NCBI GenBank assembly: GCA_949288035.1
Contig: CASEIJ010000050.1
Span: 1-39,311, forward strand
DNA from: an uncultured Mycoplasmatota bacterium
Lineage (GTDB): Bacteria > Bacillota_I > Bacilli_A > RF39 > UBA660
DNA: 39,311 nt
Reading direction: 5' to 3'
In this document: piece after piece, positions 23,074 to 32,517 of the stretch
How the letters are laid out: the number at the start of each line of letters is the position of its first letter
Position numbering within the stretch: the stretch's first letter is position 1
Made by a program: the position numbers and the translations under genes
The notes under the pieces: generated by a model
Told to the model about the DNA's origin: nothing
What the model saw: only the letters and a program-made list of their open reading frames with translations
Database searches by the model: none

Positions 23074-24034
23074 ATTTTCTTGATTTCGTATGATGAATGA
23101 TATAATTTTCAATAATAAATCTTGGACGACCTTTTGTTTCCATATATATTTTTCCTATATATTCTCCGATGACACCAATGGATAAAATTTGTACACCACC
23201 TAAGAACCATAAAGAAATAATAATAGAACTCCATCCTGCAACTGTAAAACCAAGCACATGTCTTACAATTGTATAAATAAACATAATCACACTAATAACA
23301 GAAATCAAAAACCCAATTGCAGTAATAAAACGAATTGGTTTCACACTGAAAGAAGTAATTCCATCGAGTGCGAAATTTAACATTTTCTTTAATGGATATT
23401 TACTTTCTCCAGCAAATCTTTCATTTCTTTCATATTCTACTACTGTACTTGGAAAACCAATTAATGGCATAATTCCTCTTAAAAATAAATTCACTTCTTT
23501 AAAGTTTTCTAGTGCATTTAAAGCACGTTTACTCATAAGACGATAATCGGCATGATTATAAACAGATTCAACCCCCATACGAGACATTAATTTATAAAAA
23601 GCAAGAGCAGTTGTTCTTTTAAAAAATGTATCTTTTTTTCTTGAAGAACGTACACCATAAACAATATCATTTCCAGCATAATATGCATCTACAAATCGAT
23701 CAACTGCGTCAATATCATCTTGTAAATCCGCATCCATAGAAATAACCATGTCTGCATCTTCTTTTACAGTCATAAGTCCTGCTAATAATGCATTTTGATG
23801 ACCACGATTACGAGATAAATTAATTCCTCCAAATAAATGATCTTTTTCACTATATGAAGAAATTAATTCCCATGTTTTATCTTTAGAACCATCATTTACA
23901 AACACAACATGAGAATCAGGCGAAATTTTTTTAGCTTTTATCAACTGATTCATTTTTGCCTTTAAACGCTTTGATGTTTCTGGCAAAACTTCTTCTTCAA
24001 TATAACAAGGTACTACAATATACAATTTATCCAT
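23072..24034 (-). CDS. GtrB/DPM1-type polyprenyl-phosphate glycosyltransferase
   Basis: 320 residues. A GT2 domain (1-225) begins KLYIVVPCYIEEEVLPET, with VFVNDGSKDKTWE, LSRNRGHQNALLAG, the metal-binding SMDADLQDD and RFAGESKYPLKKM. Two C-terminal membrane helices (about 230-260 and 265-300) follow, with a basic end. This is the architecture of GtrB/YkcC enzymes that load a sugar onto undecaprenyl phosphate at the cytoplasmic face; the sugar is not predictable. It lies downstream of the ABC exporter permease and upstream of a GtrA-domain protein, its usual flippase partner, but a terminator separates the two. Confidence 0.88.
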   Translation of the reverse strand: MDKLYIVVPCYIEEEVLPETSKRLKAKMNQLIKAKKISPDSHVVFVNDGSKDKTWELISSYSEKDHLFGGINLSRNRGHQNALLAGLMTVKEDADMVISMDADLQDDIDAVDRFVDAYYAGNDIVYGVRSSRKKDTFFKRTTALAFYKLMSRMGVESVYNHADYRLMSKRALNALENFKEVNLFLRGIMPLIGFPSTVVEYERNERFAGESKYPLKKMLNFALDGITSFSVKPIRFITAIGFLISVISVIMFIYTIVRHVLGFTVAGWSSIIISLWFLGGVQILSIGVIGEYIGKIYMETKGRPRFIIENYIIHHTKSRK

Positions 24035-24037
24035 AAA

Positions 24038-24811
24038 CTATAACTCCTCTGCAAAATTCTTCTGTAAACGATAGAAAATTCTATAGCCTACATATAACAA
24101 TACCAAACTAAATACAGCGATAATAGCCAACCCTTGTAAATCAGGCATCGTTTGATAATAAAGTGTATCTCTAAATCCTTGAATCACATAAGCCATTGGA
24201 TTAATCTTAAATACCCAATCAAATGCCTTTGGAATCATACTCATAGAATATACGATTGGTGTCGCATAAAACAAAGCTTGAATTACAACACCAATAATAT
24301 GTTCTAAATCTCTTAAATAAACAGTAACAGATGAAAGGATAAATACAAATCCTAAAATCAAAATATATTCAATCAAAACATATAATGGGAAAAAGATCAA
24401 ATATTTACTAAAACCAATTCCTGTAAAAATCAAAAAGATAAAGATAATAATACAAGAAATCAAGAAATTAACAAGGCCACTTGTAACAATTGAAATTGGT
24501 AATATTTCTCTTGGAAAATATACCTTTTTTAAAATATTCGCATTGGCAATTACAACAGCTGCACCTTGTGTAATTCCTGTTGTAAAAAATGTCCAAGGAA
24601 TTAAAGCAGTCATCAAAAACATTGTATAATTTTTTTCCGGTGATTTTAAAATAATCGGGAAAATAATCGCATATACCATTAACATAAGTAATGGATTTAA
24701 AAATGACCATAAAATTCCTAAAAATGATTTTTTATATTTACCGCGAATTTCTTTTCGAATACTAGTTCTAAGAAATTCACGATACTGACTTAATCGTTGA
24801 AATACATTCAT
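24038..24811 (-). CDS. ABC-2 permease of a polysaccharide/teichoic acid exporter (Wzm/TagG)
   Basis: 257 residues with six membrane helices. The ABC2_membrane pattern is clear: REFLRTSIRKEIRGKYKKSF, LGILWSFLNPLLMLMVYAII, a GFVFILSSVTVYLRDLEHII segment and INPMAYVIQGFRDTLYY. It forms the channel for export of a lipid-linked glycan together with the ATPase encoded at 27206-27958. The ATG overlaps the upstream gene's stop (ATGA). In this operon ATPase and permease are split by a large glycosyltransferase gene. Confidence 0.9.
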   Translation of the reverse strand: MNVFQRLSQYREFLRTSIRKEIRGKYKKSFLGILWSFLNPLLMLMVYAIIFPIILKSPEKNYTMFLMTALIPWTFFTTGITQGAAVVIANANILKKVYFPREILPISIVTSGLVNFLISCIIIFIFLIFTGIGFSKYLIFFPLYVLIEYILILGFVFILSSVTVYLRDLEHIIGVVIQALFYATPIVYSMSMIPKAFDWVFKINPMAYVIQGFRDTLYYQTMPDLQGLAIIAVFSLVLLYVGYRIFYRLQKNFAEEL

Positions 24812-27195
24812 TTTCTTCCACTCAACTTTCTTTTTAAGATTCTTTTAATACGACGATATTCTAATGCAATAAATTTAAAGAATAAGCGAACAAGTAACAC
24901 AGGAACCATAATAATTGATTCAAAAAAATGTTTAATTTGTCGTGCAATTTCATAGAAGAAACGGAAACATAATTCTGCCTCCTCTGGAATATGTAATCTA
25001 GCTGCTAATGCTTGTCCTTTTAATAAGAATCTTTCTTTCTTACTTAATTCTTCCATTGGTTTATCCATACCATAAACATCACGATTATATTTGGTAACTA
25101 ACCATTGATATTGTGGTTTATCAGCAAGAAAAAACATAGTAATTAATTCTTTTGTAATATCTAAATGATTTGTAAGATCACTTGTTTTTGGCAACTTTTT
25201 ATTTAATAATTGATCGAATTCACGTTGCATATTTTCAGCCATATTATCGATTGTAAATCCATCTAAAATGCGTTTACGACATGCTTTCTTATATTGATCT
25301 AAATGTTTTGAAATTTTCAAAATACCATTGACATAATTTTGAATATCTTCTTCTTGATAATTAAAATCAAAAATATCTTCTTCATTTTGTAAACATGGTA
25401 CAATGACTCCAGTATCTTTATTAATTAATTCTTTTTGTCCACCCACATCACAAGAAACAACTGGAACTCCCATTGCTAATGACTCGTATGCAGTAAGTGC
25501 TAAACCTTCTTTGATAGAACAGTTTAATGTCATATCACTAATTGCATATAATTCATCTGGTTTATCAGTTTTTCCTAAAAAACGAACATAAGAATCTAAT
25601 CCTTGATCACGAGCAATTCTTTTAATATCTGGAAGTAATGGTCCATCTCCAGCAATTAGGAATAAAACATCCTTTTTCTTTTCAACTGTTTTCTTAATAA
25701 TCTGCATTAATAAAAATGGACGCTTTTGATAATCAATACGGGCAATCAAAGAAATAATCGTACGATTTGATGGAATATGATATTTTTCTTGTAATGACTT
25801 TCTATCATATTTTTCAGGATTAAACTTATCCGCATCTACTCCAATGTAAACAGTTCCTACTGATTCTGGATTTCGCTTAAAGTAATCAACCAAAATACGT
25901 TCACTGTTTTGATTACAAAATAACGTTTTATCAATCACAGAACCAACACCTGCAGAATCCCTTGAATATCCACCGTTACGATTATACCATTCTTCCATAT
26001 GAATATAATCCATAATCGGCATAGATGGATATTTCGCACGAATATATGGCAACATCGCATATCCACTCTGACTATTGGTATTCAATACTAAATCAATATT
26101 TCTAGATTCGATCATATAATTAATAAACGCAAGCCAATCTTTACGATCTATAAAACTAGATAAATCAAACACATCATCACACAGTTCACTATATTGTTGA
26201 CGCCATGCATATTCTGTAGGCTGCATAGATAATACAGTAAAACGATATTTATCTTTATTCACTAAACGAATTAAATCTAAATTAAATTTATCAGCTCCAC
26301 CCAAAACCATCCATGGAATGATAATCAAAATATTTTTTTTGTTATCTTTGTGATACTTTGGAACAACTACTGTATCAATTTTTTCACAAATCGTATCCCA
26401 ATTATAATCATCTTTTGGATATTCAATTGCTTTTACACGATGATTGATTTTATTTGCATACTCCTTCACCATTGATAAATTATCTTTATGATGCTTTCGA
26501 GCACTATTTAATTGCCCTCCCTGCATTCTACGATACCAGAACCCATAATAACTCATATGAATTGGAAATTTATTTTGCGCAATTAATTTTAACCAAAAAA
26601 TCCAATCCTCGTATAAAGCTTTACCTTCTAATTCATATCCACCTACAGAAAGATAATCTTCTTTTTTTATCAAAGCATGAGAAACTAAAATATTCTCATA
26701 TTTCATACGATCACTAGAAAAATTCTTATTCCAAGTATTCTCTTCTTCACCAAAATTAATATTATCGGAATAACACCAACTAGCATCTGGATGCGTATTC
26801 ATAGAAAAATATGAAGTTTCCAAAAAAGTCGGATCCATTAAATCATCGTCGTCAATTAATACAATATATTTTGTTTGTTTATTAGAATGCTCAACACCAT
26901 AATCACGCGCTTTAGCAGGTCCTGCATTCTTTTTATGTAAAACATGAATACGAGAATCCATCTTTTCTAATTTTTTAAAATATTCTAAACTATTCTCATT
27001 CGTAGATTCATCATCTACAATAATCCATTCATAATAAGGATAAGTTTGATTTAAAATACAATTTGCCAATTGAAAAATCTTATCACTTGGATTCCAAGAT
27101 GGAGTAATAATACTAATCACTGGATCGTGTTTTTCAAATTGTCTATATGGCCTTAATGTGCGACCAGGCTCTAAACGATAATCAATATTTGCCAT
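24808..27195 (-). CDS. Bifunctional GT2-GT4 glycosyltransferase
   Basis: 795 residues; AGGAAGTG precedes the ATG at 27195. The N-terminal GT2 domain (about 25-240) has ISIITPSWNPSDKI, EWIIVDDEST, the VLIDDDDLMDP metal site and LYEDWIFWLKL. A GT4 domain (about 290-660) has IPWMVLGGADKFNLDL, LISLIARIDYQKRP, FLIAGDGPLLPDI, IKEGLALTAYESLAMGVPVV and VGGQKELI. The tail (700-795) is helical with a basic hydrophobic end (about 765-795) that may sit on the membrane. It would add two sugars in sequence to the growing glycan on the cytoplasmic side. It is embedded between the ATPase and permease genes of the exporter. Confidence 0.88.
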   Translation of the reverse strand: MANIDYRLEPGRTLRPYRQFEKHDPVISIITPSWNPSDKIFQLANCILNQTYPYYEWIIVDDESTNENSLEYFKKLEKMDSRIHVLHKKNAGPAKARDYGVEHSNKQTKYIVLIDDDDLMDPTFLETSYFSMNTHPDASWCYSDNINFGEEENTWNKNFSSDRMKYENILVSHALIKKEDYLSVGGYELEGKALYEDWIFWLKLIAQNKFPIHMSYYGFWYRRMQGGQLNSARKHHKDNLSMVKEYANKINHRVKAIEYPKDDYNWDTICEKIDTVVVPKYHKDNKKNILIIIPWMVLGGADKFNLDLIRLVNKDKYRFTVLSMQPTEYAWRQQYSELCDDVFDLSSFIDRKDWLAFINYMIESRNIDLVLNTNSQSGYAMLPYIRAKYPSMPIMDYIHMEEWYNRNGGYSRDSAGVGSVIDKTLFCNQNSERILVDYFKRNPESVGTVYIGVDADKFNPEKYDRKSLQEKYHIPSNRTIISLIARIDYQKRPFLLMQIIKKTVEKKKDVLFLIAGDGPLLPDIKRIARDQGLDSYVRFLGKTDKPDELYAISDMTLNCSIKEGLALTAYESLAMGVPVVSCDVGGQKELINKDTGVIVPCLQNEEDIFDFNYQEEDIQNYVNGILKISKHLDQYKKACRKRILDGFTIDNMAENMQREFDQLLNKKLPKTSDLTNHLDITKELITMFFLADKPQYQWLVTKYNRDVYGMDKPMEELSKKERFLLKGQALAARLHIPEEAELCFRFFYEIARQIKHFFESIIMVPVLLVRLFFKFIALEYRRIKRILKRKLSGRK

Positions 27196-27205
27196 AATAC
27201 ACTTC

Positions 27206-27958
27206 CTAACTACATACTTTTAAATATTCATTGACAACATCTTCTGTATTTCCATCCATACGAACACGTCCATTTGACAACCATACAGCACGATCACAGA
27301 ACTTTTTAACAGCACTCATACTATGTGTTACAAATACCATCGTTTTTCCTTCCTTTTTCAGTTCCATCATCTTCTCGTAACAGCGTTCTTGGAAGTGTTG
27401 ATCTCCAACAGCCAAAATCTCATCAATTAATAGAATTTCTGCATCTACATTAATCGCAATAGAAAATGCTAGTCTCATATACATTCCAGAAGAATAAGTA
27501 CGCACAGGATTATCAATATATTCTCCTAATTCTGAAAAAGCAATAATATCATCTAATCTCGCATCTATCTCCTTCTTGGATAAACCAAAAATAGAAGCAT
27601 TAAAATAAATATTTTCACGTCCTGAAAAATCCGGATGAAATCCAGCACCTAATTCAAGTAATGATACCAATTTACCATATGTTTTAATAGTTCCTTTATT
27701 AGGATAAATAATCTGTGTCATTAGTTTTAACAAAGTACTTTTTCCACTTCCATTAATACCAACTAAAGCAACAGTCTCTCCCTTATGAATTGTCAAAGTA
27801 ATATCACTTAATACTTCACGTACCTCATGACGATTACGATTCCAAAAAAGAATTCTTTCCTTTAACGTATTTGCTTTATCGTAATAAACTTTAAATGATT
27901 TATCTACATCATTCACTTCAATGGCGATGTCATTGTTCTTGTCTTTTTTCTTTAGCAT
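27206..27958 (-). CDS. ABC ATPase of the polysaccharide exporter (Wzt/TagH)
   Basis: 250 residues; GGAG precedes the ATG at 27958. Walker A GINGSGKS (67-74), signature YSSGMYMRLAFS, Walker B ILLIDEILAVGD and the H-loop FVTHSMSAVKKF are all intact. It ends soon after the nucleotide-binding domain, so it lacks the C-terminal carbohydrate-binding extension of some Wzt proteins. It pairs with the permease at 24038-24811. It is the first gene of its unit, with promoter and terminator upstream. Confidence 0.9.
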   Translation of the reverse strand: MLKKKDKNNDIAIEVNDVDKSFKVYYDKANTLKERILFWNRNRHEVREVLSDITLTIHKGETVALVGINGSGKSTLLKLMTQIIYPNKGTIKTYGKLVSLLELGAGFHPDFSGRENIYFNASIFGLSKKEIDARLDDIIAFSELGEYIDNPVRTYSSGMYMRLAFSIAINVDAEILLIDEILAVGDQHFQERCYEKMMELKKEGKTMVFVTHSMSAVKKFCDRAVWLSNGRVRMDGNTEDVVNEYLKVCS

Positions 27959-27981
27959 GCTAACACTCCATTTCTCTTTTT

Positions 27982-28010
27982 ATTATAACATAATGCCTAA
28001 TAGAAACCAA
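27982..28010 (-). promoter_or_regulatory. Sigma-A promoter of the exporter unit
   Basis: TTGGTT (28005-28010), 17 bases, TATAAT (27982-27987) with TGT before it (extended -10). Confidence 0.55.
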
Positions 28011-28037
28011 ATAAATCACTGAAAATCAGTGATTTAT
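28011..28037 (-). terminator. Terminator inside the glycan locus
   Basis: ATAAATCACTGA / TCAGTGATTTAT, a perfect 12-bp stem around a three-base loop, overlapping the stop of the GT4 gene. Only three T follow on the minus strand, so read-through is possible. Confidence 0.65.
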
Positions 28038-29122
28038 TTTTTACCACTCACCAAGTTTTCAAAAATATCCAACATCTTATCATTAAACTTTTGCGGATCA
28101 AAAGCATCAGAAATTACAAAGCCATGATCTAAGAATTGTTTCATACCACCATAAATAGCACTGGCATTATTCTCAACTACAATTCCATATCGATTCTCTA
28201 TCTCTCGATAATCAGATACTGCCGTTGTAACAATTGGTTTATTTAAAGTCATTGCTTCTACAAAAACAACAGGATATCCTTCATACTTAGAAGATAATAA
28301 TACCGCATCAGCTAATTTATAATACGGATAAGGATTCTGTTGTTTACCAAAGAAAACAATCATATCATCTAAACCTAATACTTTCACTTGTTCCTTATAT
28401 TTTTTATGATTCACTCCATCCCCAACAAACCACACTTGAAATTGATAACCTTCTCTTTTTAAGCGATCTGTTGCATCAATAATACGCGATAAACGTTTTT
28501 GATGTTCCTCATGTCTTCCAACATTCACAAAAGTAATTCCTTTTTTTTCCACAGAAATCGTTTCGTTTGCCTTTTTTCTAATCGTTTGATAATCTATCAT
28601 ATTATTACAAACCATAGAACGATTTTTATATTGAGGAAAATATTTTAACATACTATTCATATTATCATAAGAAACATATACATGATGCTTAAATTTCTTC
28701 AGTTTGATACGGCGAAAAAATTGTTTCATTTCACGTACATTTCCATTATAAAGTTGATAATAATTATTATGAATCCATAATGCATTATTGAAAGAGGCAT
28801 TTAAAGCAAGATGGGCTCCAGGAACAGAATAGGTTGCAAATGAAATTGCAAAATCATATTTGTTTCTATGTTTGATTTTCCATTTTATCAAATGAAGACG
28901 ATTTTTTATCTTCCTCACAAGGACATTTTTAGAATGATCTAATGAATATTCAATGACATGAATATGTTCTGGTAATTGATCTTGGAAAATACCTTCTTTT
29001 TTTTCTAAAACTAATGTAATATCATATTTTTCTTTATCCAAAACAGTCAATAAATTTACTAAAGCTTTTTCTATTCCCCCTAAAGAAAGAGAATAAGCAG
29101 TAAAAAATAGTTTCTTTTTCAT
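28034..29122 (-). CDS. GT4 family glycosyltransferase
   Basis: 362 residues of GT-B fold. The N-terminal half has FTAYSLSLGGIEKALVNLL and WIHNNYYQLY; the C-terminal half has TFVNVGRHEEHQKRLSRII, VWFVGDGVNHKKY, FFGKQQNPYPYYKLADAVLL and the donor-binding SSKYEGYPVVFVEAMTLNKP. It transfers a nucleotide-sugar residue to the glycan in the cytoplasm. The start overlaps the stop of the preceding GT2 gene (ATGA). It closely resembles the product of 30023-31114 in layout, suggesting duplication. Confidence 0.88.
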   Translation of the reverse strand: MKKKLFFTAYSLSLGGIEKALVNLLTVLDKEKYDITLVLEKKEGIFQDQLPEHIHVIEYSLDHSKNVLVRKIKNRLHLIKWKIKHRNKYDFAISFATYSVPGAHLALNASFNNALWIHNNYYQLYNGNVREMKQFFRRIKLKKFKHHVYVSYDNMNSMLKYFPQYKNRSMVCNNMIDYQTIRKKANETISVEKKGITFVNVGRHEEHQKRLSRIIDATDRLKREGYQFQVWFVGDGVNHKKYKEQVKVLGLDDMIVFFGKQQNPYPYYKLADAVLLSSKYEGYPVVFVEAMTLNKPIVTTAVSDYREIENRYGIVVENNASAIYGGMKQFLDHGFVISDAFDPQKFNDKMLDIFENLVSGKK

Positions 29123-30021
29123 TTATGATCACCAAATCTTTTCTTAGAAGCAATTTTACCAGGAATATATAAACATGTAAATAAGAATTGATTAAGACCA
29201 GAAATATATTTAGACGCTTCTTGAAAAGTACGTTTTGTTAAATATGTAAATAATATATAATGTTTAATCAGATATAATCTTCTATTAAAATGTACTCTCT
29301 TCATATCATAATTTAATGCTTCTTTAAAGAATTCAAAATATCCATATGGATTATTTTTAAATATTTTTTGTAATCCTTTTGTATAACCTGTATCTTGATA
29401 TTCACAAATCATAATAGGAACATTACGAATTAGTAGCCCTTCTTTTTTTTCATCCATTTGATAATACATGCGTGCTTCTGTACTAAATCTTTCTCCATGT
29501 TCTAAACGATATTCAAATTGTTTCCGATAGTCTGCTTTAAAAGTTAATACCATATCAAAATCAGCATTTTCTCGATAGTGTAAATCATATAACTTTCGAA
29601 TCTTACCATTTAATCTATCTGGAATCTTTTGATTATGTTCTGTTAATTCTTTTTCATAAATAATACCATACACTTGATCATTATCTTTTATTTTCTCATA
29701 ATCCTCTACAATCATTTTAAAAATATGAGACATGAAATAATCATCGTCATCCATTTCTATTACAATATCTCCTGAAACGTGAGGAAGTAAATGGTTCAAA
29801 GCTGCCATTTTTCCTTGATTTTCTTGTGTATAAAAATAAATTGGGAAATTCGCTTCCTGTTTCCATACTTCAACCATATCCTTTACAGTAATAGGAGAAC
29901 CATCATCCATAATCAACCATTCTATATTCGAATAATCTTTCGCATTCTCAAAAATACTATCTTTTAATCGTGGCAATAAATCTCTTCTATTATAAGTAGA
30001 AGTAACAATTGATATTTTCAT
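29119..30021 (-). CDS. GT2 family glycosyltransferase
   Basis: 300 residues from the ATG at 30021 (AGGTGAAT upstream, two bases after the preceding stop). The GT2 core (about 3-200) has ISIVTSTYNRRDLLPRL, EWLIMDDGSP, ENQGKMAALNHLL and the EMDDDDYF metal site. The remainder is basic and helical. The family resembles transferases that build surface polysaccharides; acceptor and donor are unknown. Confidence 0.87.
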   Translation of the reverse strand: MKISIVTSTYNRRDLLPRLKDSIFENAKDYSNIEWLIMDDGSPITVKDMVEVWKQEANFPIYFYTQENQGKMAALNHLLPHVSGDIVIEMDDDDYFMSHIFKMIVEDYEKIKDNDQVYGIIYEKELTEHNQKIPDRLNGKIRKLYDLHYRENADFDMVLTFKADYRKQFEYRLEHGERFSTEARMYYQMDEKKEGLLIRNVPIMICEYQDTGYTKGLQKIFKNNPYGYFEFFKEALNYDMKRVHFNRRLYLIKHYILFTYLTKRTFQEASKYISGLNQFLFTCLYIPGKIASKKRFGDHK

Positions 30022-30022
30022 A

Positions 30023-31114
30023 TTATTCACCTAACAATTCTTTTAAATCTTCTAAAATTGTAGCATTAGAAAAAGGTTGTCTTTCATCTGTTGTATCTTT
30101 TTTTTCTATCATCTGTTTTATTCCTTCAATAATTCCCTGTTCTGTATTTTCTACAATCATTCCTTTATCATAATTTAATAAAACTTCTTTCGCCGCACTA
30201 TCTGTAATTAATATATCTTTATTTAATATTTTTGCCTCTAATAACACCATAGGGTAACCCTCATAATAAGAAGCAAGCAAAAAGGTATCAGCATGTTTCA
30301 TGTATGGATAAGGGTTTTCTTTTTGACCTAGTAAGACAAAAGTATCTTCTAATCCATAGTTTGTTATTTTTTGTTGTAACTCTTGTTTTAAAGGACCATC
30401 ACCAATGATATAAATACGATGAAGGTTATTATGTTGAATTAATAAGCGATGGGCATCTAATAATCTCATAACTGCTTTTTGTTCTGTCAAGCGAGATACT
30501 TGTAAGAAATTGGGTAAATCTTGTTTTATTTCTGTAACGGCAAAAGCATTTGCTTTTTCTATCACTTCATGTTCGTTTATATAATTATAAATCACTTGTT
30601 TAGGAAGTTGGTTACGAGGAAAAATCTGTTTGAATTTCTGTAAATTATCTTGCGATACGAAGATTAATTTGTGATATTTTCGATATGCATGTTCACTCAA
30701 TTTTCTTTTTAAAAAATGGTTTTTATAAATACATACTAAATCGTTATGAATCCAAGCATACTTTTTGGTTTGAGATTTACTACTCATAAGCCAAGTAATT
30801 GGTCCTTCTAAAAAAGCAATTTCTAAATCATATTTATTTTTTATATATTTTTTATAAATATGATTGCGAAAAAATGGAAGTACAAATTGCATGGAAAACC
30901 ATATTTTTTTCCACTTTGGATAACTATTATATGTATGTGGATAAAGGGATTGAAAATGTATTTTTTTATCTAATTGTTTTTCGAACTCACCGTCACCATA
31001 GATGGAAAAAATAGTAATCTCATAATCATTTTTAAAATGGTTTACGATATCAATTAAAACACGTTCAGCACCACCAGGTCTTAAACTTGTAATCCCAAAC
31101 ACAATCTTTTTCAT
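30023..31114 (-). CDS. GT4 family glycosyltransferase
   Basis: 363 residues of GT-B fold with GITSLRPGGAERVLIDIV, WIHNDLVCIY, LQVSRLTEQKAVMRLLDA, IYIIGDGPLKQEL, LGQKENPYPYMKHADTFLL and SYYEGYPMVLLEAKILNKD. It overlaps the membrane polymerase-like gene by four bases (ATGA). Cytoplasmic sugar transfer to the glycan is expected; linkage cannot be predicted. Confidence 0.88.
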   Translation of the reverse strand: MKKIVFGITSLRPGGAERVLIDIVNHFKNDYEITIFSIYGDGEFEKQLDKKIHFQSLYPHTYNSYPKWKKIWFSMQFVLPFFRNHIYKKYIKNKYDLEIAFLEGPITWLMSSKSQTKKYAWIHNDLVCIYKNHFLKRKLSEHAYRKYHKLIFVSQDNLQKFKQIFPRNQLPKQVIYNYINEHEVIEKANAFAVTEIKQDLPNFLQVSRLTEQKAVMRLLDAHRLLIQHNNLHRIYIIGDGPLKQELQQKITNYGLEDTFVLLGQKENPYPYMKHADTFLLASYYEGYPMVLLEAKILNKDILITDSAAKEVLLNYDKGMIVENTEQGIIEGIKQMIEKKDTTDERQPFSNATILEDLKELLGE

Positions 31115-32514
31115 ACAACCAACTCTTTTCTTTTTTCATTTAATAAAAGGAATAAAATGGCAATAATAACCATACATGAAACATGAAAGAAAGTATATCC
31201 TGCCATCATAGATAATCCAAATGTTAAAAATGCCCCAAATAAGTAAAATGCGTAAGTAGGGGTTACTTTTTTAAAATAACGTAAAAAATCAAAGACGGCT
31301 AAAATAAAGATCGTTATATAAACTCCCATATATAGTATAAAACCAAAAATTCCAAAATTATATAACATAGCAGGAACTTCCATTTCTAGTGTCATTTCAC
31401 TGTAATTTGCTAAATAGCCATTACCAAATAAGATACGAAGAGGACTATGTTGTTCTTTTACTAAATAAGTATGATATAGAAATTGTTGTACCCGACGATT
31501 AGAATTACTTAAATTCCACTGGTTAGCTGTATGGTACATATCTAGTAATGCTTGTTGTTGGGCTTGATCCATAAAATGTTCATCCATTAATCCATCTTCA
31601 ATTTGGTGAACATAATTTAATGCATCGCCAGTAATATGAGACTCTTCATTGGTAACAGTATCAACTACTTGATTACTTTCCTCTTCTAAGTGTTTTTGAC
31701 GTTCTAATGTATGAGAGCCAAAAATAAATACCCCAATTCCAATTACAACAATACACGTAATACCAATAGCAAGTATTTTTCCGGAAATTATCTTTCTCTT
31801 TTTCGAAAATAATAACATACATAAAAGAAAAGTAATCATAACAAGTGGAAAGCCTAATAATCCTACTCTTGTTCCTAATAAACACATTAAATAAATACCT
31901 GTTAATAATACAAGAATCATTTGATGTTTCTTTTTTTCTTTTATAAATAGAGGTAATGCGATGATAAGACATAATAGCAAGATAGAACCCACTGCATTTC
32001 CTGATGAGTTCCAACCTTTATAACCAATTCCATCAATATAGGTATGTGATGAGGTGCCACTTAATATTGATATATATAAAAGAGCAATATATCCCCACAA
32101 GAAATAAGAAACATAGCGTGGAATATCATCTAATTTCTTTTCTTTACGAAAACAATATAAAATATAAAAGATAACCATCATATAAGTATAGTTTAATAAA
32201 TACTGTATTTCGTGAAAAATAGAACCATATGCACTATTTGTGTGATAAATATAATAACAAATTGTATGACCACATGCATATGAAAAATAAATAAGACCTA
32301 ATACAATCATTTTCATACGATTTTGTTTTTCATGAAGAAATAAATATACAAATAAAACTGTAGGAATCACTAATCGTAATAATACAGTAGGTGATACCGA
32401 TATATTTGAAAACCAATTATGAAATAAAAAACTAAAAGAATCTAAAAAAGGAGATATGATTAAAAAAAGATAAAATAAATATTCAATTTTCCAATTTTCT
32501 TTTATCTTTTTCAT
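31111..32514 (-). CDS. O-antigen ligase/polymerase-like membrane protein (Wzy/WaaL type)
   Basis: 467 residues with about eleven membrane helices; GGAGG precedes the ATG at 32514. A large polar loop spans roughly residues 265-355 (from HTLERQKHLEEESN to FGNGYLANYSE) between late helices, as in the Wzy_C/O-antigen ligase family, where it lies outside and holds the active arginine and histidine residues. A role in polymerising or attaching the lipid-linked glycan on the outer face is inferred. Having such a protein beside an ABC exporter is less usual than the standard ABC-dependent route. Confidence 0.75.
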   Translation of the reverse strand: MKKIKENWKIEYLFYLFLIISPFLDSFSFLFHNWFSNISVSPTVLLRLVIPTVLFVYLFLHEKQNRMKMIVLGLIYFSYACGHTICYYIYHTNSAYGSIFHEIQYLLNYTYMMVIFYILYCFRKEKKLDDIPRYVSYFLWGYIALLYISILSGTSSHTYIDGIGYKGWNSSGNAVGSILLLCLIIALPLFIKEKKKHQMILVLLTGIYLMCLLGTRVGLLGFPLVMITFLLCMLLFSKKRKIISGKILAIGITCIVVIGIGVFIFGSHTLERQKHLEEESNQVVDTVTNEESHITGDALNYVHQIEDGLMDEHFMDQAQQQALLDMYHTANQWNLSNSNRRVQQFLYHTYLVKEQHSPLRILFGNGYLANYSEMTLEMEVPAMLYNFGIFGFILYMGVYITIFILAVFDFLRYFKKVTPTYAFYLFGAFLTFGLSMMAGYTFFHVSCMVIIAILFLLLNEKRKELVV

Positions 32515-32517
32515 AAC

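Noticed and set aside
31673-32014. 113-residue second minus frame inside the Wzy-like gene
   Set aside because: Out-of-frame shadow of a hydrophobic gene; no ribosome site.
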